From Mycobacterium sp. DL440 (GTDB taxonomy: Bacteria; Actinomycetota; Actinomycetes; Mycobacteriales; Mycobacteriaceae): 64,000 nucleotides of DNA. Numbering within the stretch: position 1 is the stretch's first letter; each line of letters begins with the position of its first letter. The notes beneath the pieces are model-generated. The model made no database searches. It saw nothing but the letters and a program-made list of their open reading frames with translations, and was not told the origin of the DNA. Location: assembly GCF_011745145.1 (NCBI RefSeq), contig NZ_CP050191.1, positions 3,861,327 through 3,925,326 of the forward strand. The letters run 5' to 3'. The translations under genes and the position numbers were made by a program. This document shows positions 1-8,367 of this stretch, piece after piece.

Positions 1-1144
1 CGGCGCCCCACCAATAAGCCTGATTGGCTTGCACCCACTCGAAATACGACACGATGACTCCGCCGGCATTGGCCAGAATGTCCGGAACCACCAGTACCCC
101 AGCCTCATTGAGCAGCCGGTCAGCCTCGGGTGTCGTCGGACCGTTGGCGCCTTCAACGACGACGGAGGCCTTGATCTGCGCCGCATTACCCGCGTGGATC
201 ACCCCTTCGACGGCCGCGGGTACCAGCAGATCAACGTCGGTCGCGAGCAAGTCGTCGTTGCTGATTGCATCGGCACCTGCGAATCCGACTACCGAACCGG
301 TGGCGTCGACGTGACTCGCCAACGTCTCGAGGTCGAGGCCGGTATCTGTTCTGATGGCGCCGTACTGGTCGGATACGGCGACGACGCGCACTCCAGCATC
401 GTGCAGGAAGCGCGCTGCGTGCCGACCGACCTTCCCGAAGCCCTGCACCGCGGCGGTGGCGCCGTCGGCTCGGATGCCCCGAGACTGCAGCGCCGCCAGT
501 GCTACATGGACGACTCCGCGCGACGTCGCCGTGGCGCGGCCCTGAGAACCACCGAGACTCACCGGTTTTCCGGTGCTGACACCGAGAACAGTGTGCCCCT
601 TTTGGACGGAATAGGTGTCCATCATCCAGGCCATGGTCTGCTCGTCGGTCCCGACATCGGGCGCGGGGATGTCGTGGTCCGGCCCGATCAGCGGACTGAT
701 CTCACTGGTGTAGCGGCGGGTGACCCGTTCCAGTTCCGAGCGGCTGTGCTGACGCGGATCGATGCGGATGCCACCTTTCGCACCGCCGTAGGGCACGTCG
801 AGCAGCGCGCACTTCCACGTCATCCACATCGCCAGGGCGCGAACTTCGTCGAGTGTGACGTCAGGGGAATAACGCAATCCTCCCTTCGCCGGACCACGAG
901 AGACGTTGTGTTGCACGCGATGTCCGATAAGAAGTTCCATCTCGCCGGAGTCACGACGGAGCGGCACGGCCACGGTGAGCTCACGCCGCGGGTTGGCCAG
1001 CAACTCGTACATACCGTCGTCGTAGCCGAGAATCGTGACGGCGTCGTGCAACTGAGCACGTGCGTCGTCGAACGGACTTCCGTGTGCTGTGGCCGGCTGC
1101 GGTCGTCGGGCGAGATCGGCCGCGGTGTGTTCGATCGTGGTCAC
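1..1144 (-). CDS. Glu/Leu/Phe/Val dehydrogenase (glutamate dehydrogenase), 3' end cut by window edge
   Basis: Oxidative deamination of glutamate (or a related amino acid) to the 2-oxo acid with NAD(P), in the cytoplasm. Reading the minus strand from a GTG at 1144, preceded by AGGAG, gives about 381 residues and then runs off the left edge. The nucleotide/substrate-binding region carries the family hallmark GPAKGGLRYSP, with MTWKCALLDVPYGGAKGG downstream, and a Rossmann segment VQGFGKVGRHAA. The later VPAAVEGVIHAGNAAQIKA and VEGANGPTTPEAD blocks are also typical. The C-terminal few dozen residues are missing because of the window edge. Leu/Val dehydrogenase specificity cannot be excluded from motifs. 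The long plus-strand frame over this gene is its shadow. Confidence 0.93.
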   Translation of the reverse strand, partial: MTTIEHTAADLARRPQPATAHGSPFDDARAQLHDAVTILGYDDGMYELLANPRRELTVAVPLRRDSGEMELLIGHRVQHNVSRGPAKGGLRYSPDVTLDEVRALAMWMTWKCALLDVPYGGAKGGIRIDPRQHSRSELERVTRRYTSEISPLIGPDHDIPAPDVGTDEQTMAWMMDTYSVQKGHTVLGVSTGKPVSLGGSQGRATATSRGVVHVALAALQSRGIRADGATAAVQGFGKVGRHAARFLHDAGVRVVAVSDQYGAIRTDTGLDLETLASHVDATGSVVGFAGADAISNDDLLATDVDLLVPAAVEGVIHAGNAAQIKASVVVEGANGPTTPEADRLLNEAGVLVVPDILANAGGVIVSYFEWVQANQAYWWGA

Positions 1145-1449
1145 GCTTCTCCTGTTGTCGGTTGACCTGATGCCAGCACGGTAGGCATTCGCGGCATGGC
1201 CCGGCAGTGCCGATCTGCACATCTTCAGAATGGCCGACTGTGCAACCATGCCAGCCCGTAAATCCGGCCACCTACCCGGCCGGCGTTGTGGGCCAGGCCG
1301 AAATGTGCTCGTACTGATGTTAATTGGCATCACCGCCGGCCGGCGGATGCAGAACGGGTCTCAAACCATGTTCTAAGACTTTCGAGGATCGGGCCCCAGG
1401 GTCGGGGTGTAGTGGCGACCATCCCCCTCACGTGATCCAGAATGGACGT
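1145..1449. promoter_or_regulatory. 305-bp divergent intergenic region, dehydrogenase / patatin
   Basis: No convincing coding frame. It must hold the promoters of the leftward dehydrogenase and the rightward patatin. Short GC-rich inverted repeats occur (CCGGCC/GGCCGG near 1265-1282), but I recognise no known operator. Confidence 0.4.
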
Positions 1450-2424
1450 ATGCGTGTTGCTCTGGCCCTCGGCAGTGGTGGGGCTCGTGGCTACGCGCAC
1501 ATCGGGGTGATCAACGAACTGTGCGACCGCGGTTACGAGGTCGTCGGGGTGTCCGGGTCATCGATGGGTGCGCTGGTCGGCGGGCTGCATGCGGCGGGCA
1601 AGCTCGACGAGTTCGCCGACTGGGCGCGGACTCTGACCCAGCGGGCGGTGTTGCGGCTGCTCGATCCGTCGATCAGCGCAGCCGGCATCCTGCGCGCCGA
1701 GAAGATCCTCGACGCGGTCCGCGACATCATCGGCGACGCCACGATCGAAGACCTGCCGATCCCCTACACGGCGGTCGCGACGGATCTGGTCGCGGGCAAG
1801 TCGGTGTGGCTGCAGCGCGGCCCGTTGGACTCGGCTATCCGGGCGTCGATCGCGATCCCCGGCGTGATCGCGCCGCACGTGCTCGACGGCCGGCTGCTGG
1901 GTGACGGTGGCATCCTCGACCCGCTGCCGATGGCTCCTATCGCCGCCGTCAACGCGGATCTGACCATCGCGGTCAGCGTCTCGGGAAGTGAGCCCAGCCC
2001 GTCGGCCGACGGAACCGAACCCGAACCGCGGCCCACCACCGAGTGGCTCAATCGCATGCTGCGCAGCTCCTCAGCGGTGCTCGACACCGCCTCGGTGCGC
2101 AGCGTGCTGGATCGGCCCACCGCTCGTGCGGTGCTCAGCCGGTTCGGCGCTTCGATTCCGGAGTCCGACGAGGACGGCGACCAGGGCAGCGGTCTGCCGG
2201 AGCTGCCCGAAACCGCCGGGGTTCCGCGTCTCGGCAGTTTCGAGGTGATGTACCGGACCATCGACATCGCGCAGGCCGCATTGGCTCGGCACACCTTGGC
2301 GGCCTACCCTCCTGACCTGCTGATCGAGGTGCCGCGCACGGTGTGCCGCAGCCTGGAATTCAACCGTGCCGCCGAGGTGATCGCGATCGGGCAGGAACTG
2401 ACCGCCCGCGCGCTCGACGGCTGA
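1450..2424 (+). CDS. Patatin-like phospholipase (RssA-type)
   Basis: Predicted lipid acyl hydrolase with a Ser-Asp dyad, 324 aa. The N-terminus MRVALALGSGGARGYAHIG contains the glycine-rich oxyanion loop. The nucleophile elbow GSSMG puts the catalytic serine at residue 38, and the dyad Asp is in the DGG at 152-154, followed by LDPLP, as in RssA/YchK-like proteins. A TTG-started extension to 1324 is open, but the family N-terminus begins at the ATG at 1450. No signal peptide or membrane segment is visible, so it is probably cytosolic or peripheral. It converges on a second, only distantly related patatin (2499-3356), with a hairpin between the two genes. The substrate is unknown. Confidence 0.88.
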   Translation: MRVALALGSGGARGYAHIGVINELCDRGYEVVGVSGSSMGALVGGLHAAGKLDEFADWARTLTQRAVLRLLDPSISAAGILRAEKILDAVRDIIGDATIEDLPIPYTAVATDLVAGKSVWLQRGPLDSAIRASIAIPGVIAPHVLDGRLLGDGGILDPLPMAPIAAVNADLTIAVSVSGSEPSPSADGTEPEPRPTTEWLNRMLRSSSAVLDTASVRSVLDRPTARAVLSRFGASIPESDEDGDQGSGLPELPETAGVPRLGSFEVMYRTIDIAQAALARHTLAAYPPDLLIEVPRTVCRSLEFNRAAEVIAIGQELTARALDG

Positions 2425-2436
2425 GCTCCTATTCGT

Positions 2437-2493
2437 CGAAACCGCATTCCAGCAGGAAAAGTACGAGTAGACGTCTGCTGGAATGCGGTTTCG
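2437..2493. repeat. Intergenic palindrome, copy 1 (19-bp perfect arms)
   Basis: Arms 2437-2455 and 2475-2493 are perfect reverse complements (core GCATTCCAGCAG), with a 19-nt loop starting GAAAAGTACGA. It lies exactly between two convergent genes, so a bidirectional terminator is likely. A second copy occurs at 8290-8346 in the opposite orientation, with a compensatory base-pair change and a similar loop start (GAAAAGTTCGA). Confidence 0.8.
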
Positions 2494-2498
2494 GCGGA

Positions 2499-3356
2499 TC
2501 AACCGGCGAGGAATTCGGCGACCTCGGCCGCCACGCGTCGCCCTTGCGCACGCCCCGCCTGGGCTGAGGGCACCCGGCACGCCGGGTCCAGCGGGTTGTC
2601 GCCGAAGGCGGCCAGGGCTTCGTTGTCGGCGAAGATCCCCAAAGACCGTCCGGCAAAACCGTCGACCTCGTCGGCCGCGCCCACTCCGAACGGCGACGGT
2701 GTGGTGCGCCCCTGCGGCACCAGCGCCACCGCGACATCGCAGTCGGCGGCCAGTGCCATGTTGACCGCACTGCCGATGCCGCCGTCCATGAACCGGCGGC
2801 CGCCGATCGTCACGATCGGCCACACCGCGGGGACCGCGCAACTGGCTTCCACGGCATCGACCAGCGACGCTCCCGAGTCCCGGTCCAGAGTCACCAGTTC
2901 GCCGGTGTCGATGTCGATGGCCGAGATCCGCAGCACCCGGTCGGGCCAGTCATGCGACGGCAGGCGCGCTTCGATCACCTTGCGCCGCTGCGCCGGGTCG
3001 ACCGTCGCGGTGTTGAGCGCCACGGCGCCGATCTGCTGCAGCTTCTGCGCCTTGGTGGTGTTGGGTGTCAGCACGGCCTTGACGAACAGGTCGGTGACGG
3101 TGTCGATGCTCACCACGGGATCGAGTTCGGCCGATTCGGTCCCGACCTGGCGCGCGAACAGCGTCGCGAGCGTCAGCCCGCTGCCGAGCTGCGCCGACAC
3201 AGTCGACCCCGCCGACGTTCCGACCAGCACGTCGGAGGCCAGCAACGCATCGGCTGTTTCGGGGGATTCGTCAGCGATGCCCTGCAGGATGCCGGTTTCC
3301 CAGGCAATGCCTGCGATACCGCCACCGGCGAGAACCAGTGCACGTTTGGAAGTCAC
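2499..3356 (-). CDS. Patatin-like phospholipase family protein
   Basis: Predicted acyl hydrolase, 285 aa from a GTG at 3356. A TTG at 3386 is also in frame, but it adds an untypical extension before the family N-terminus TSKRALVLAGGGIAGIAWE. The oxyanion-loop glycines come first, then the nucleophile elbow GTSAG (Ser48), and the dyad motif DGG at 191-193 within FMDGGIGSA. It belongs to the mycobacterial patatin group whose first block is GGGIAG(I/V)AW. It sits 45 bp downstream of the glutamine amidotransferase on the same strand, so they may be co-transcribed. There is no signal peptide. The physiological lipid is not known. Confidence 0.87.
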   Translation of the reverse strand: MTSKRALVLAGGGIAGIAWETGILQGIADESPETADALLASDVLVGTSAGSTVSAQLGSGLTLATLFARQVGTESAELDPVVSIDTVTDLFVKAVLTPNTTKAQKLQQIGAVALNTATVDPAQRRKVIEARLPSHDWPDRVLRISAIDIDTGELVTLDRDSGASLVDAVEASCAVPAVWPIVTIGGRRFMDGGIGSAVNMALAADCDVAVALVPQGRTTPSPFGVGAADEVDGFAGRSLGIFADNEALAAFGDNPLDPACRVPSAQAGRAQGRRVAAEVAEFLAG

Positions 3357-3401
3357 GACAGTCGAGTGTGCCAGGGCCCGCGGCAACGCTCGAAGCCGCA
3401 G

Positions 3402-4256
3402 CTAGGCGTGCTGCGACGCTGCCGCCTTCGCGGACAGGTCGTCGCGGTGCAGGAGGTGACGGGGAGGGCCGGGAAACGCCAACTGACGGTCGATCCGCAG
3501 GTCCGCGTCGACGTGCACCAGCTCGCCAGGGGCGATGAGCTGCCAGTCCTCGTCGTCCATCGGTTCGCTGGCGACCAGCACCGACGGCTGCGAGGTCAGA
3601 TGCTCGGATTCGGCGTGGATCCGGGCGCTGCGTAGGCGCACGCGCCGCTGATCAGGGTGTCTGCGATCGAGCACATACAACTCGTGGGTGTCCGGATAGC
3701 GCAGGGCCCACATGTCGGTGGCCGTGCTGAGCAGCAGGTTGAGGGCGTAGATCGGAACGTTGTCGGCCAGCCAGCCGACGGCGTCGACGATGCCCGCGCC
3801 GACGTCACCATCGTGCGCTCGGACGGCCGCGGTGATGAGCGCGAAGACGCGTTCGGAGTCGGTCTGGCCTTGGACCAGGTCAGTCACTCCCAGCTCACGG
3901 ATCCGGCCGTCAAGGGCATCCAGACCTTCGACCACGCCGTTGTGCGCGAAGATCCGGCCATCCTGGACGAAGGGATGGGTGTTCACCGGATCCAACGAGC
4001 CGGTCGACGCATAACGGACGTGCGCGATGAAGGTCGTCGCGGTCACATCGTGTGCCTCAGTGGCGAATTCGGAATCCTGCCATGCCGCCACGGGCTCCTT
4101 GTGCACCACTGCGACGCCGTCGGCCCCGAATACGCCCAGGCCCGTACCGTCGGGGTTGTGTCTGCTCTGCTCGGCAAGGTTGTCGGGAGCATCCAGCAGC
4201 CAGAAGGTCGCCGACACCAGCCGGCGGCCGGCGTGCAAACCGAACAATCGGCACAT
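3402..4256 (-). CDS. Class II glutamine amidotransferase
   Basis: Ntn-type glutaminase, 284 aa. The start MCRLFGLHAG exposes Cys2, the N-terminal nucleophile that hydrolyses glutamine. Further family blocks are NPDGTGLG, FIAHVRYAS, NTHPF and IFAHNG, and the acidic segment around TDSE. The length and lack of a fused synthase domain resemble stand-alone YafJ/EgtC-type proteins. EgtC would normally sit in an ergothioneine cluster, which is absent here, so the acceptor substrate is unknown. It is divergent from the alcohol dehydrogenase at 4322, with a short shared promoter region. Confidence 0.88.
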   Translation of the reverse strand: MCRLFGLHAGRRLVSATFWLLDAPDNLAEQSRHNPDGTGLGVFGADGVAVVHKEPVAAWQDSEFATEAHDVTATTFIAHVRYASTGSLDPVNTHPFVQDGRIFAHNGVVEGLDALDGRIRELGVTDLVQGQTDSERVFALITAAVRAHDGDVGAGIVDAVGWLADNVPIYALNLLLSTATDMWALRYPDTHELYVLDRRHPDQRRVRLRSARIHAESEHLTSQPSVLVASEPMDDEDWQLIAPGELVHVDADLRIDRQLAFPGPPRHLLHRDDLSAKAAASQHA

Positions 4257-4321
4257 CGCCTCAACCCACCCGCTGAAGTGCCATGATTTCCGATAGTAGC
4301 CGGGTAGAAGAAAGGGACGCC

Positions 4322-5377
4322 ATGACCTCCGATCTTAGGCCGACCATGCGGGCTGAGCGCTTCTATGCCGACACCAAAAGAGTTGTGGTGGAGGATGTTC
4401 CGATACCCGAGCCGGGGCCGGGTGAGGTTCTGGTCAAGGTGGCATTCTGCGGGATCTGCCATTCCGACCTGAGCTTGATCAACGGCACCTTCCCCGCGCA
4501 GGCCGCCGTGGTGACGCAGGGCCATGAGGCGTCGGGCACCATCGCGAGGCTCGGTCCCGGCGTCACCGGCTGGGCCGAAGGCGACCGCGTCATCGTGGCC
4601 GCGGGCCGGCCCTGCCTGGAATGTCCGAACTGCGGGCGCGGCGACATCGCCAACTGCATGCGAATCCGGTTGATGGCCTTCGCTTATGACGGGGCGTGGG
4701 CCGAGTACACGCTGGCGCAAGCGGTCGGGCTGACGCGCGTTCCGGACAACGTGCCGCTGGAGCAGGCTGCGATCCTGGCCGATGCGGTGTCGACGCCGTA
4801 CGGCGCGGTCGTGCGCACCGGCAAAGTCGGTATCGGCGAATCGGTCGGCGTGTGGGGTCTCGGCGGGGTCGGCACCCACATCGCACAGTTGGCCAGGCTG
4901 GTGGGCGCGGTGCCGGTGGTGGCTGTCGACATCAAACCCGAGGTGCTGGAGCGCGCCCTGGAACTCGGTGCGGACTACGCGTTCGACGCCGGCGACGAGC
5001 ACCTCGGCGAGAAGATCGCCGACGTCACCGGAGGCCGGGGTCTGGATGTGGCGTTCGACGCCGTCGGGCTCAAGTCGACGTTCGAGCAGGCGCTGGGCCA
5101 GCTGACGGTCGGCGGCCGGTTGGTCGCGGTCGGGATGAGCGCCCAGGAGCCGACGATCGGTCCGACGTCGATGTTCGGCCTGACCCAGAAGCAGGTGCTC
5201 GGCCACCTGGGCTATCAGAACGTCGACATCTCCACGCTGGCGACGCTGGTATCGCTGGGCCGGCTGGACCTGTCCCGGTCGATCAGCGAGATCGTGTCAC
5301 TGGAAGACGTGGCGCTGGGCATCGACAAGCTCGAGCGCCAGGACGGTAACCCGATCCGGATCCTGGTGCGGCCCTGA
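4322..5377 (+). CDS. Zinc-dependent alcohol dehydrogenase (MDR superfamily)
   Basis: NAD(P)-dependent oxidation of an alcohol or reduction of an aldehyde, 351 aa. Catalytic zinc ligands are visible in CGICHSDLS and in the GHEASG motif. The structural-zinc lobe CLECPNCGRGDIANC supplies four cysteines. The Rossmann fingerprint GLGGVGTH binds the cofactor, with the adenine-binding acid in VVAVDIKPE, which favours NAD. The ATG at 4322 follows a purine-rich GAAAGGGA, and an in-frame ATG at 4283 lacks such a site. It converges on the reductase at 5381 with only 3 bp between stops. The substrate cannot be told from sequence. Confidence 0.9.
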   Translation: MTSDLRPTMRAERFYADTKRVVVEDVPIPEPGPGEVLVKVAFCGICHSDLSLINGTFPAQAAVVTQGHEASGTIARLGPGVTGWAEGDRVIVAAGRPCLECPNCGRGDIANCMRIRLMAFAYDGAWAEYTLAQAVGLTRVPDNVPLEQAAILADAVSTPYGAVVRTGKVGIGESVGVWGLGGVGTHIAQLARLVGAVPVVAVDIKPEVLERALELGADYAFDAGDEHLGEKIADVTGGRGLDVAFDAVGLKSTFEQALGQLTVGGRLVAVGMSAQEPTIGPTSMFGLTQKQVLGHLGYQNVDISTLATLVSLGRLDLSRSISEIVSLEDVALGIDKLERQDGNPIRILVRP

Positions 5378-5380
5378 GCA

Positions 5381-6430
5381 TTACCGCAGGTTCGGCGCGG
5401 CCTTCCCGCTGATCAGCGGCAGGTCCGGGTACGTGACGACTCCAGGCTCGGCGGCGCACACCGCAGGCACCGAGTTGACGCAATGCGCGGCGGTCGCGAC
5501 GACGCCAGACTCCGGGCCGTCCTCGCCGGCCTCGGACTGGAAGCCCTTGATCACGACGGTGAAGTCCGGGTTGCCGCGGACCTCCATCTCGTAGCGTTGC
5601 CCGGCCGGGCCGAATGTCCATGCGGGGTCGAGGTTTTCCTCACCCATCAGCCAGTTCACGGTGACCCGTACGACGGGTTCGCCGTCGACGACAGCCTCCC
5701 AGTGGAACTTGCGGCCGGCCACCTGCCCCGGTTCGATCACGCCGATCGGCGAGTCGATGGGCGCGGTGGCCACGGCGATCTCCTGCGAGGCGCGGATCCG
5801 TGGATCGATCTTGAACCCGACGTGATCGACCACCATCTTGACGGCCTGGATGAAGCCGCCGTCGAGCATCTTCTGCATCGGTCCGCTCAGCGCGGTGTCG
5901 GGCGTGCCGCCGAAGCCCATGACGTGGCGCACCACGTCGGGCGCCTCATAGGTGCGCAGGTCGGAAAACTCCTCGGCCCGAACGAAGTTCACCCCGGTCG
6001 ACATCGCGGAGAACACCAGCGGGAACTTCTCGCTGATCCCGCCGGGCGCGATGCCGGTGCCGTGCAGCGAGGCGTTGCCCTCCAGTGCGGCGGCCCGCAT
6101 CGGCGCGGCCTGCTTCTCGCTCGGGTACAGCCAGCCGACGGGGGTGATCACGTTCTTGCCGGAGCGCAGCAACGCCGCGACCTCGTCGGGGTTGGGGATC
6201 AGGGGCGCGTAGATCACCGCGTCGGCGTCCAGTGCCAGGATCTCCTCGGCGCTGTTGGTGGCGGTCACGCCGATCGGTTGGGTGCCGATGAGCTCGCCGA
6301 CGTCCTTACCGTTCTTGGCGTCCGAGTGCACCCAACAGCCGACCAGCTCGAGGTCAGGGTGTTCCAGCACGCCTTTGATGGCGGCGACGCCGACGCCACC
6401 GGTTGCCCACTGCACGACTTTGAGCGCCAC
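5381..6430 (-). CDS. NAD(P)-binding reductase, dihydrodipicolinate-reductase-like / amine dehydrogenase family; candidate KstR target
   Basis: A 349-aa Rossmann protein (VVQWATGGVGVAAIKGVL, then LVGCWVHSDAKNGKDVGEL), of the family usually labelled dihydrodipicolinate-reductase N-terminal or 2,4-diaminopentanoate-dehydrogenase-like. The GTG start at 6430 follows GAGGAGGGG. A paralogue lies in this window at 16286-17431. A perfect match to the KstR consensus sits 21-34 bp upstream of the start. KstR controls sterol catabolism in mycobacteria, so a role in steroid or related lipid metabolism is inferred. The true substrate is unknown, and DapB activity is unlikely because the protein is longer and lacks the usual DapB signature. 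Confidence 0.82.
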   Translation of the reverse strand: MALKVVQWATGGVGVAAIKGVLEHPDLELVGCWVHSDAKNGKDVGELIGTQPIGVTATNSAEEILALDADAVIYAPLIPNPDEVAALLRSGKNVITPVGWLYPSEKQAAPMRAAALEGNASLHGTGIAPGGISEKFPLVFSAMSTGVNFVRAEEFSDLRTYEAPDVVRHVMGFGGTPDTALSGPMQKMLDGGFIQAVKMVVDHVGFKIDPRIRASQEIAVATAPIDSPIGVIEPGQVAGRKFHWEAVVDGEPVVRVTVNWLMGEENLDPAWTFGPAGQRYEMEVRGNPDFTVVIKGFQSEAGEDGPESGVVATAAHCVNSVPAVCAAEPGVVTYPDLPLISGKAAPNLR

Positions 6431-6450
6431 AGACCCCTCCTCGGCAAAAC

Positions 6451-6464
6451 TAGAACACGTTCTA
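6451..6464. promoter_or_regulatory. KstR-type operator
   Basis: TAGAACACGTTCTA matches the published KstR consensus TNNAACNNGTTNNA at every fixed base. It lies 20 bp upstream of the GTG start of the reductase and overlaps the stop of a small upstream ORF. Repression by KstR, relieved by sterol-derived CoA esters, is inferred. Confidence 0.75.
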
Positions 6465-6599
6465 CTGGTCTACACCACCGTCGTCGTCAGCGGAAGTACG
6501 TTCGCGCCGCGCGACGTACGAGACCACGAGCACCACCAGGACCGCGGGCAGAAACGCGGGCACGGTCAGCAGCAGGGAATGATCCGCGAGGTAGGTCAT
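6462..6599 (-). CDS. Small single-pass membrane protein (45 aa), probable
   Basis: An ATG at 6599, preceded by CCAAGG at about 5 nt, opens a 45-codon frame. It has a hydrophobic stretch LLLTVPAFLPAVLVVLVVSY, then a basic anchor (ARRER) and an acidic tail, the classical layout of a one-helix membrane peptide with cytoplasmic C-terminus. The TAG at 6462-6464 falls inside the KstR-type box and 31 bp before the reductase start, so the two genes could be read from one upstream promoter. No function is recognised. It was detected by eye, and comparison with related genomes would settle whether it is real. Confidence 0.5.
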   Translation of the reverse strand: MTYLADHSLLLTVPAFLPAVLVVLVVSYVARRERTSADDDGGVDQ

Positions 6600-6663
6600 G
6601 CGCCTTGGACGAGACAGCACGGCCATTCGTGACTGTCACATCCTGGCGAGCTGTGCCGTCTGG

Positions 6664-7059
6664 ATGGGTATGCAGACGAAATTCATTCAGATGGTCGTGG
6701 TCCTCGCGGCGTTGAGCATGCTGGTGACCGGGGTGTGGATGCGGATCGACCCGGCATCGTTCGCCCAGTGGGCCAACTGGCCCAACCACGTCCACTTCCT
6801 GCACGATGCCGGCGTCTTTCAGATCGGCATCGCCGTGACGATGCTGTTCGCGCTCTGGTGGCGCGACGTGATCGCCGTGGTGTTGACGGGTTTCCTGGTG
6901 GCCAACACGTTGCACGCGATCAACCACTTTCTGGACCGCGACGGCGGCAATCCGTCCGACTGGTGGCAGCTCGGGCTGTTCTCGCTACTGGCCGCGGCGG
7001 CGCTGGCGGTGCGGTTGCGCCAACTCCAGTTGAAGACAGTGGCCTCGATTTCGAGATGA
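6664..7059 (+). CDS. Small polytopic membrane protein, function unknown
   Basis: 131 aa from the ATG at 6664 (a second ATG lies two codons on, and upstream ATG/GTG starts are possible). Three to four hydrophobic segments are visible: FIQMVVVLAALSMLVTGVW, IGIAVTMLFALWW, IAVVLTGFLVANTLHAINH and LGLFSLLAAAALAV. His residues in HVHFLHDAG and HAINHFLDRD lie at membrane edges. This pattern is common in small actinobacterial inner-membrane proteins of unknown role. It is followed 15 bp later by the thiolase, so the two are probably co-transcribed. I cannot assign a function. Confidence 0.7.
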   Translation: MGMQTKFIQMVVVLAALSMLVTGVWMRIDPASFAQWANWPNHVHFLHDAGVFQIGIAVTMLFALWWRDVIAVVLTGFLVANTLHAINHFLDRDGGNPSDWWQLGLFSLLAAAALAVRLRQLQLKTVASISR

Positions 7060-7074
7060 AGTATGTTCCGTTGC

Positions 7075-8265
7075 ATGGCTAACAAAGTGTTTGTCGTCGG
7101 CGTGGGCATGACGAAGTTCGCGAAACCAGGTCGTCGCGAGGGCTGGGACTACCCGGACATGGCACGCGAGTCGGGCACCAAGGCGCTCGAGGACGCCGGC
7201 ATCTCCTATGACCAGGTGCAGCAGGGTTACGTCGGGTACTGCTCGGGTGATTCCACCTCGGGGCAGCGCGCGCTCTACGAACTGGGTATGACCGGCATCC
7301 CGATCGTCAACGTCAACAACAACTGTTCGACCGGTTCGACGGCGCTTTACCTTGCCGCACAGGCGATTCGCGGCGGGCTGGCGGACTGCACGATGGCGCT
7401 GGGCTTCGAAAAGATGCAGCCTGGCTCACTCGGCGGCGGCGCGCAGGACCGCGAGTCCCCGCTGGGCAAGCACGTCAAGGCGCTCGCCGAGATCGACGAG
7501 TTCGCCTTCCCTGTCGCGCCGTGGATGTTCGGCGCCGCCGGCCGTGAGCACATGAAGAAGTACGGCACCACCGCCGAGCATTTCGCGAAGATCGGCTACA
7601 AGAACCACAAGCATTCGGTGAACAACCCGTATGCGCAGTTCCAGGACGAGTACACGCTTGACGACATCCTGGCCGCCAAGATGATCTCCGATCCGCTGAC
7701 CAAGCTGCAGTGCTCCCCCACCTCCGACGGCTCGGGTGCCGCGATCGTGGCCAGTGAGGCCTTCGTCGACAAGCACGGGCTGGCGTCACAGGCGGTCGAG
7801 ATCGTCGGGCAGGCGATGACGACCGACTTCGCCTCGACCTTCGACGGCAGCGCCGCCAACATCATCGGCTACGACATGAATGTGCAAGCTGCCCAACAGG
7901 TCTACGCGCAGTCCGACCTCGGCCCCGAGGACTTCCAGGTGATCGAGTTGCACGACTGCTTCTCCGCCAACGAGCTGCTGCTGTACGAAGCCCTCGGCCT
8001 GTGCGGTGAGGGTGAGGCCCCGCGGCTGCTCGACAACAACGACACCACCTACGGCGGCCGCTGGGTGGTCAACCCGTCGGGCGGGCTGATCTCCAAGGGC
8101 CACCCGCTGGGTGCGACGGGCCTGGCCCAGTGCTCCGAGCTGACCTGGCAGTTGCGCGGCACCGCCGACAAGCGCCAGGTCGACGGCGTCACCGCGGCCC
8201 TGCAGCACAACATCGGGCTCGGCGGCGCGGCCGTCGTCACCGCGTACCAGCGCGCCGAGCGGTAA
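7075..8265 (+). CDS. Thiolase / lipid-transfer protein (SCP-x type acetyl-CoA acetyltransferase)
   Basis: 396 aa. It starts [15 protein letters not shown], the usual N-terminus of the SCP-x thiolase group. The nucleophilic cysteine is in [13 protein letters not shown], and the distal active-site blocks are [15 protein letters not shown] and [12 protein letters not shown]. Family members cleave 3-oxoacyl-CoA thioesters, often branched or sterol side-chain intermediates. There is no fused C-terminal SCP2 domain. The ATG at 7075 was preferred over the in-frame ATG at 7063 because it gives the family N-terminus. Proximity to a KstR-boxed gene fits lipid or steroid degradation, but this gene has no box of its own. 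Confidence 0.9.
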   Translation: MANKVFVVGVGMTKFAKPGRREGWDYPDMARESGTKALEDAGISYDQVQQGYVGYCSGDSTSGQRALYELGMTGIPIVNVNNNCSTGSTALYLAAQAIRGGLADCTMALGFEKMQPGSLGGGAQDRESPLGKHVKALAEIDEFAFPVAPWMFGAAGREHMKKYGTTAEHFAKIGYKNHKHSVNNPYAQFQDEYTLDDILAAKMISDPLTKLQCSPTSDGSGAAIVASEAFVDKHGLASQAVEIVGQAMTTDFASTFDGSAANIIGYDMNVQAAQQVYAQSDLGPEDFQVIELHDCFSANELLLYEALGLCGEGEAPRLLDNNDTTYGGRWVVNPSGGLISKGHPLGATGLAQCSELTWQLRGTADKRQVDGVTAALQHNIGLGGAAVVTAYQRAER

Positions 8266-8289
8266 CCCCCTCGCCCGCCCCCTCACCCG

Positions 8290-8346
8290 CGAAACGGCAT
8301 TCCAGCAGGTCCGTTGTCGAACTTTTCCTGCTGGAATGCCGTTTCG
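8290..8346. repeat. Intergenic palindrome, copy 2 (20-bp perfect arms)
   Basis: Arms 8290-8309 and 8327-8346 are perfect complements around a 17-nt loop. Read on the minus strand, it is the same element as 2437-2493. It differs by a C-G to G-C swap that keeps the pairing, and it shares the loop start GAAAAGT-CGA. It lies between convergent genes (thiolase and TetR), which suggests a bidirectional terminator. Confidence 0.8.
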
Positions 8347-8367
8347 GCGACTGAGTCGCGGGAGAAA

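Noticed and set aside
29..1165. 378-codon plus-strand open frame
   Set aside because: It is the antisense shadow of the glutamate dehydrogenase, which shows full family motifs on the minus strand.
1360..1385. AACCATGTT in the first intergene as a KstR box
   Set aside because: The half-sites are spaced by three bases instead of two and the outer bases do not fit the consensus.
5483..6715. 410-codon plus-strand frame
   Set aside because: Arg/His/Val-rich shadow of the reductase on the minus strand, with no family pattern.
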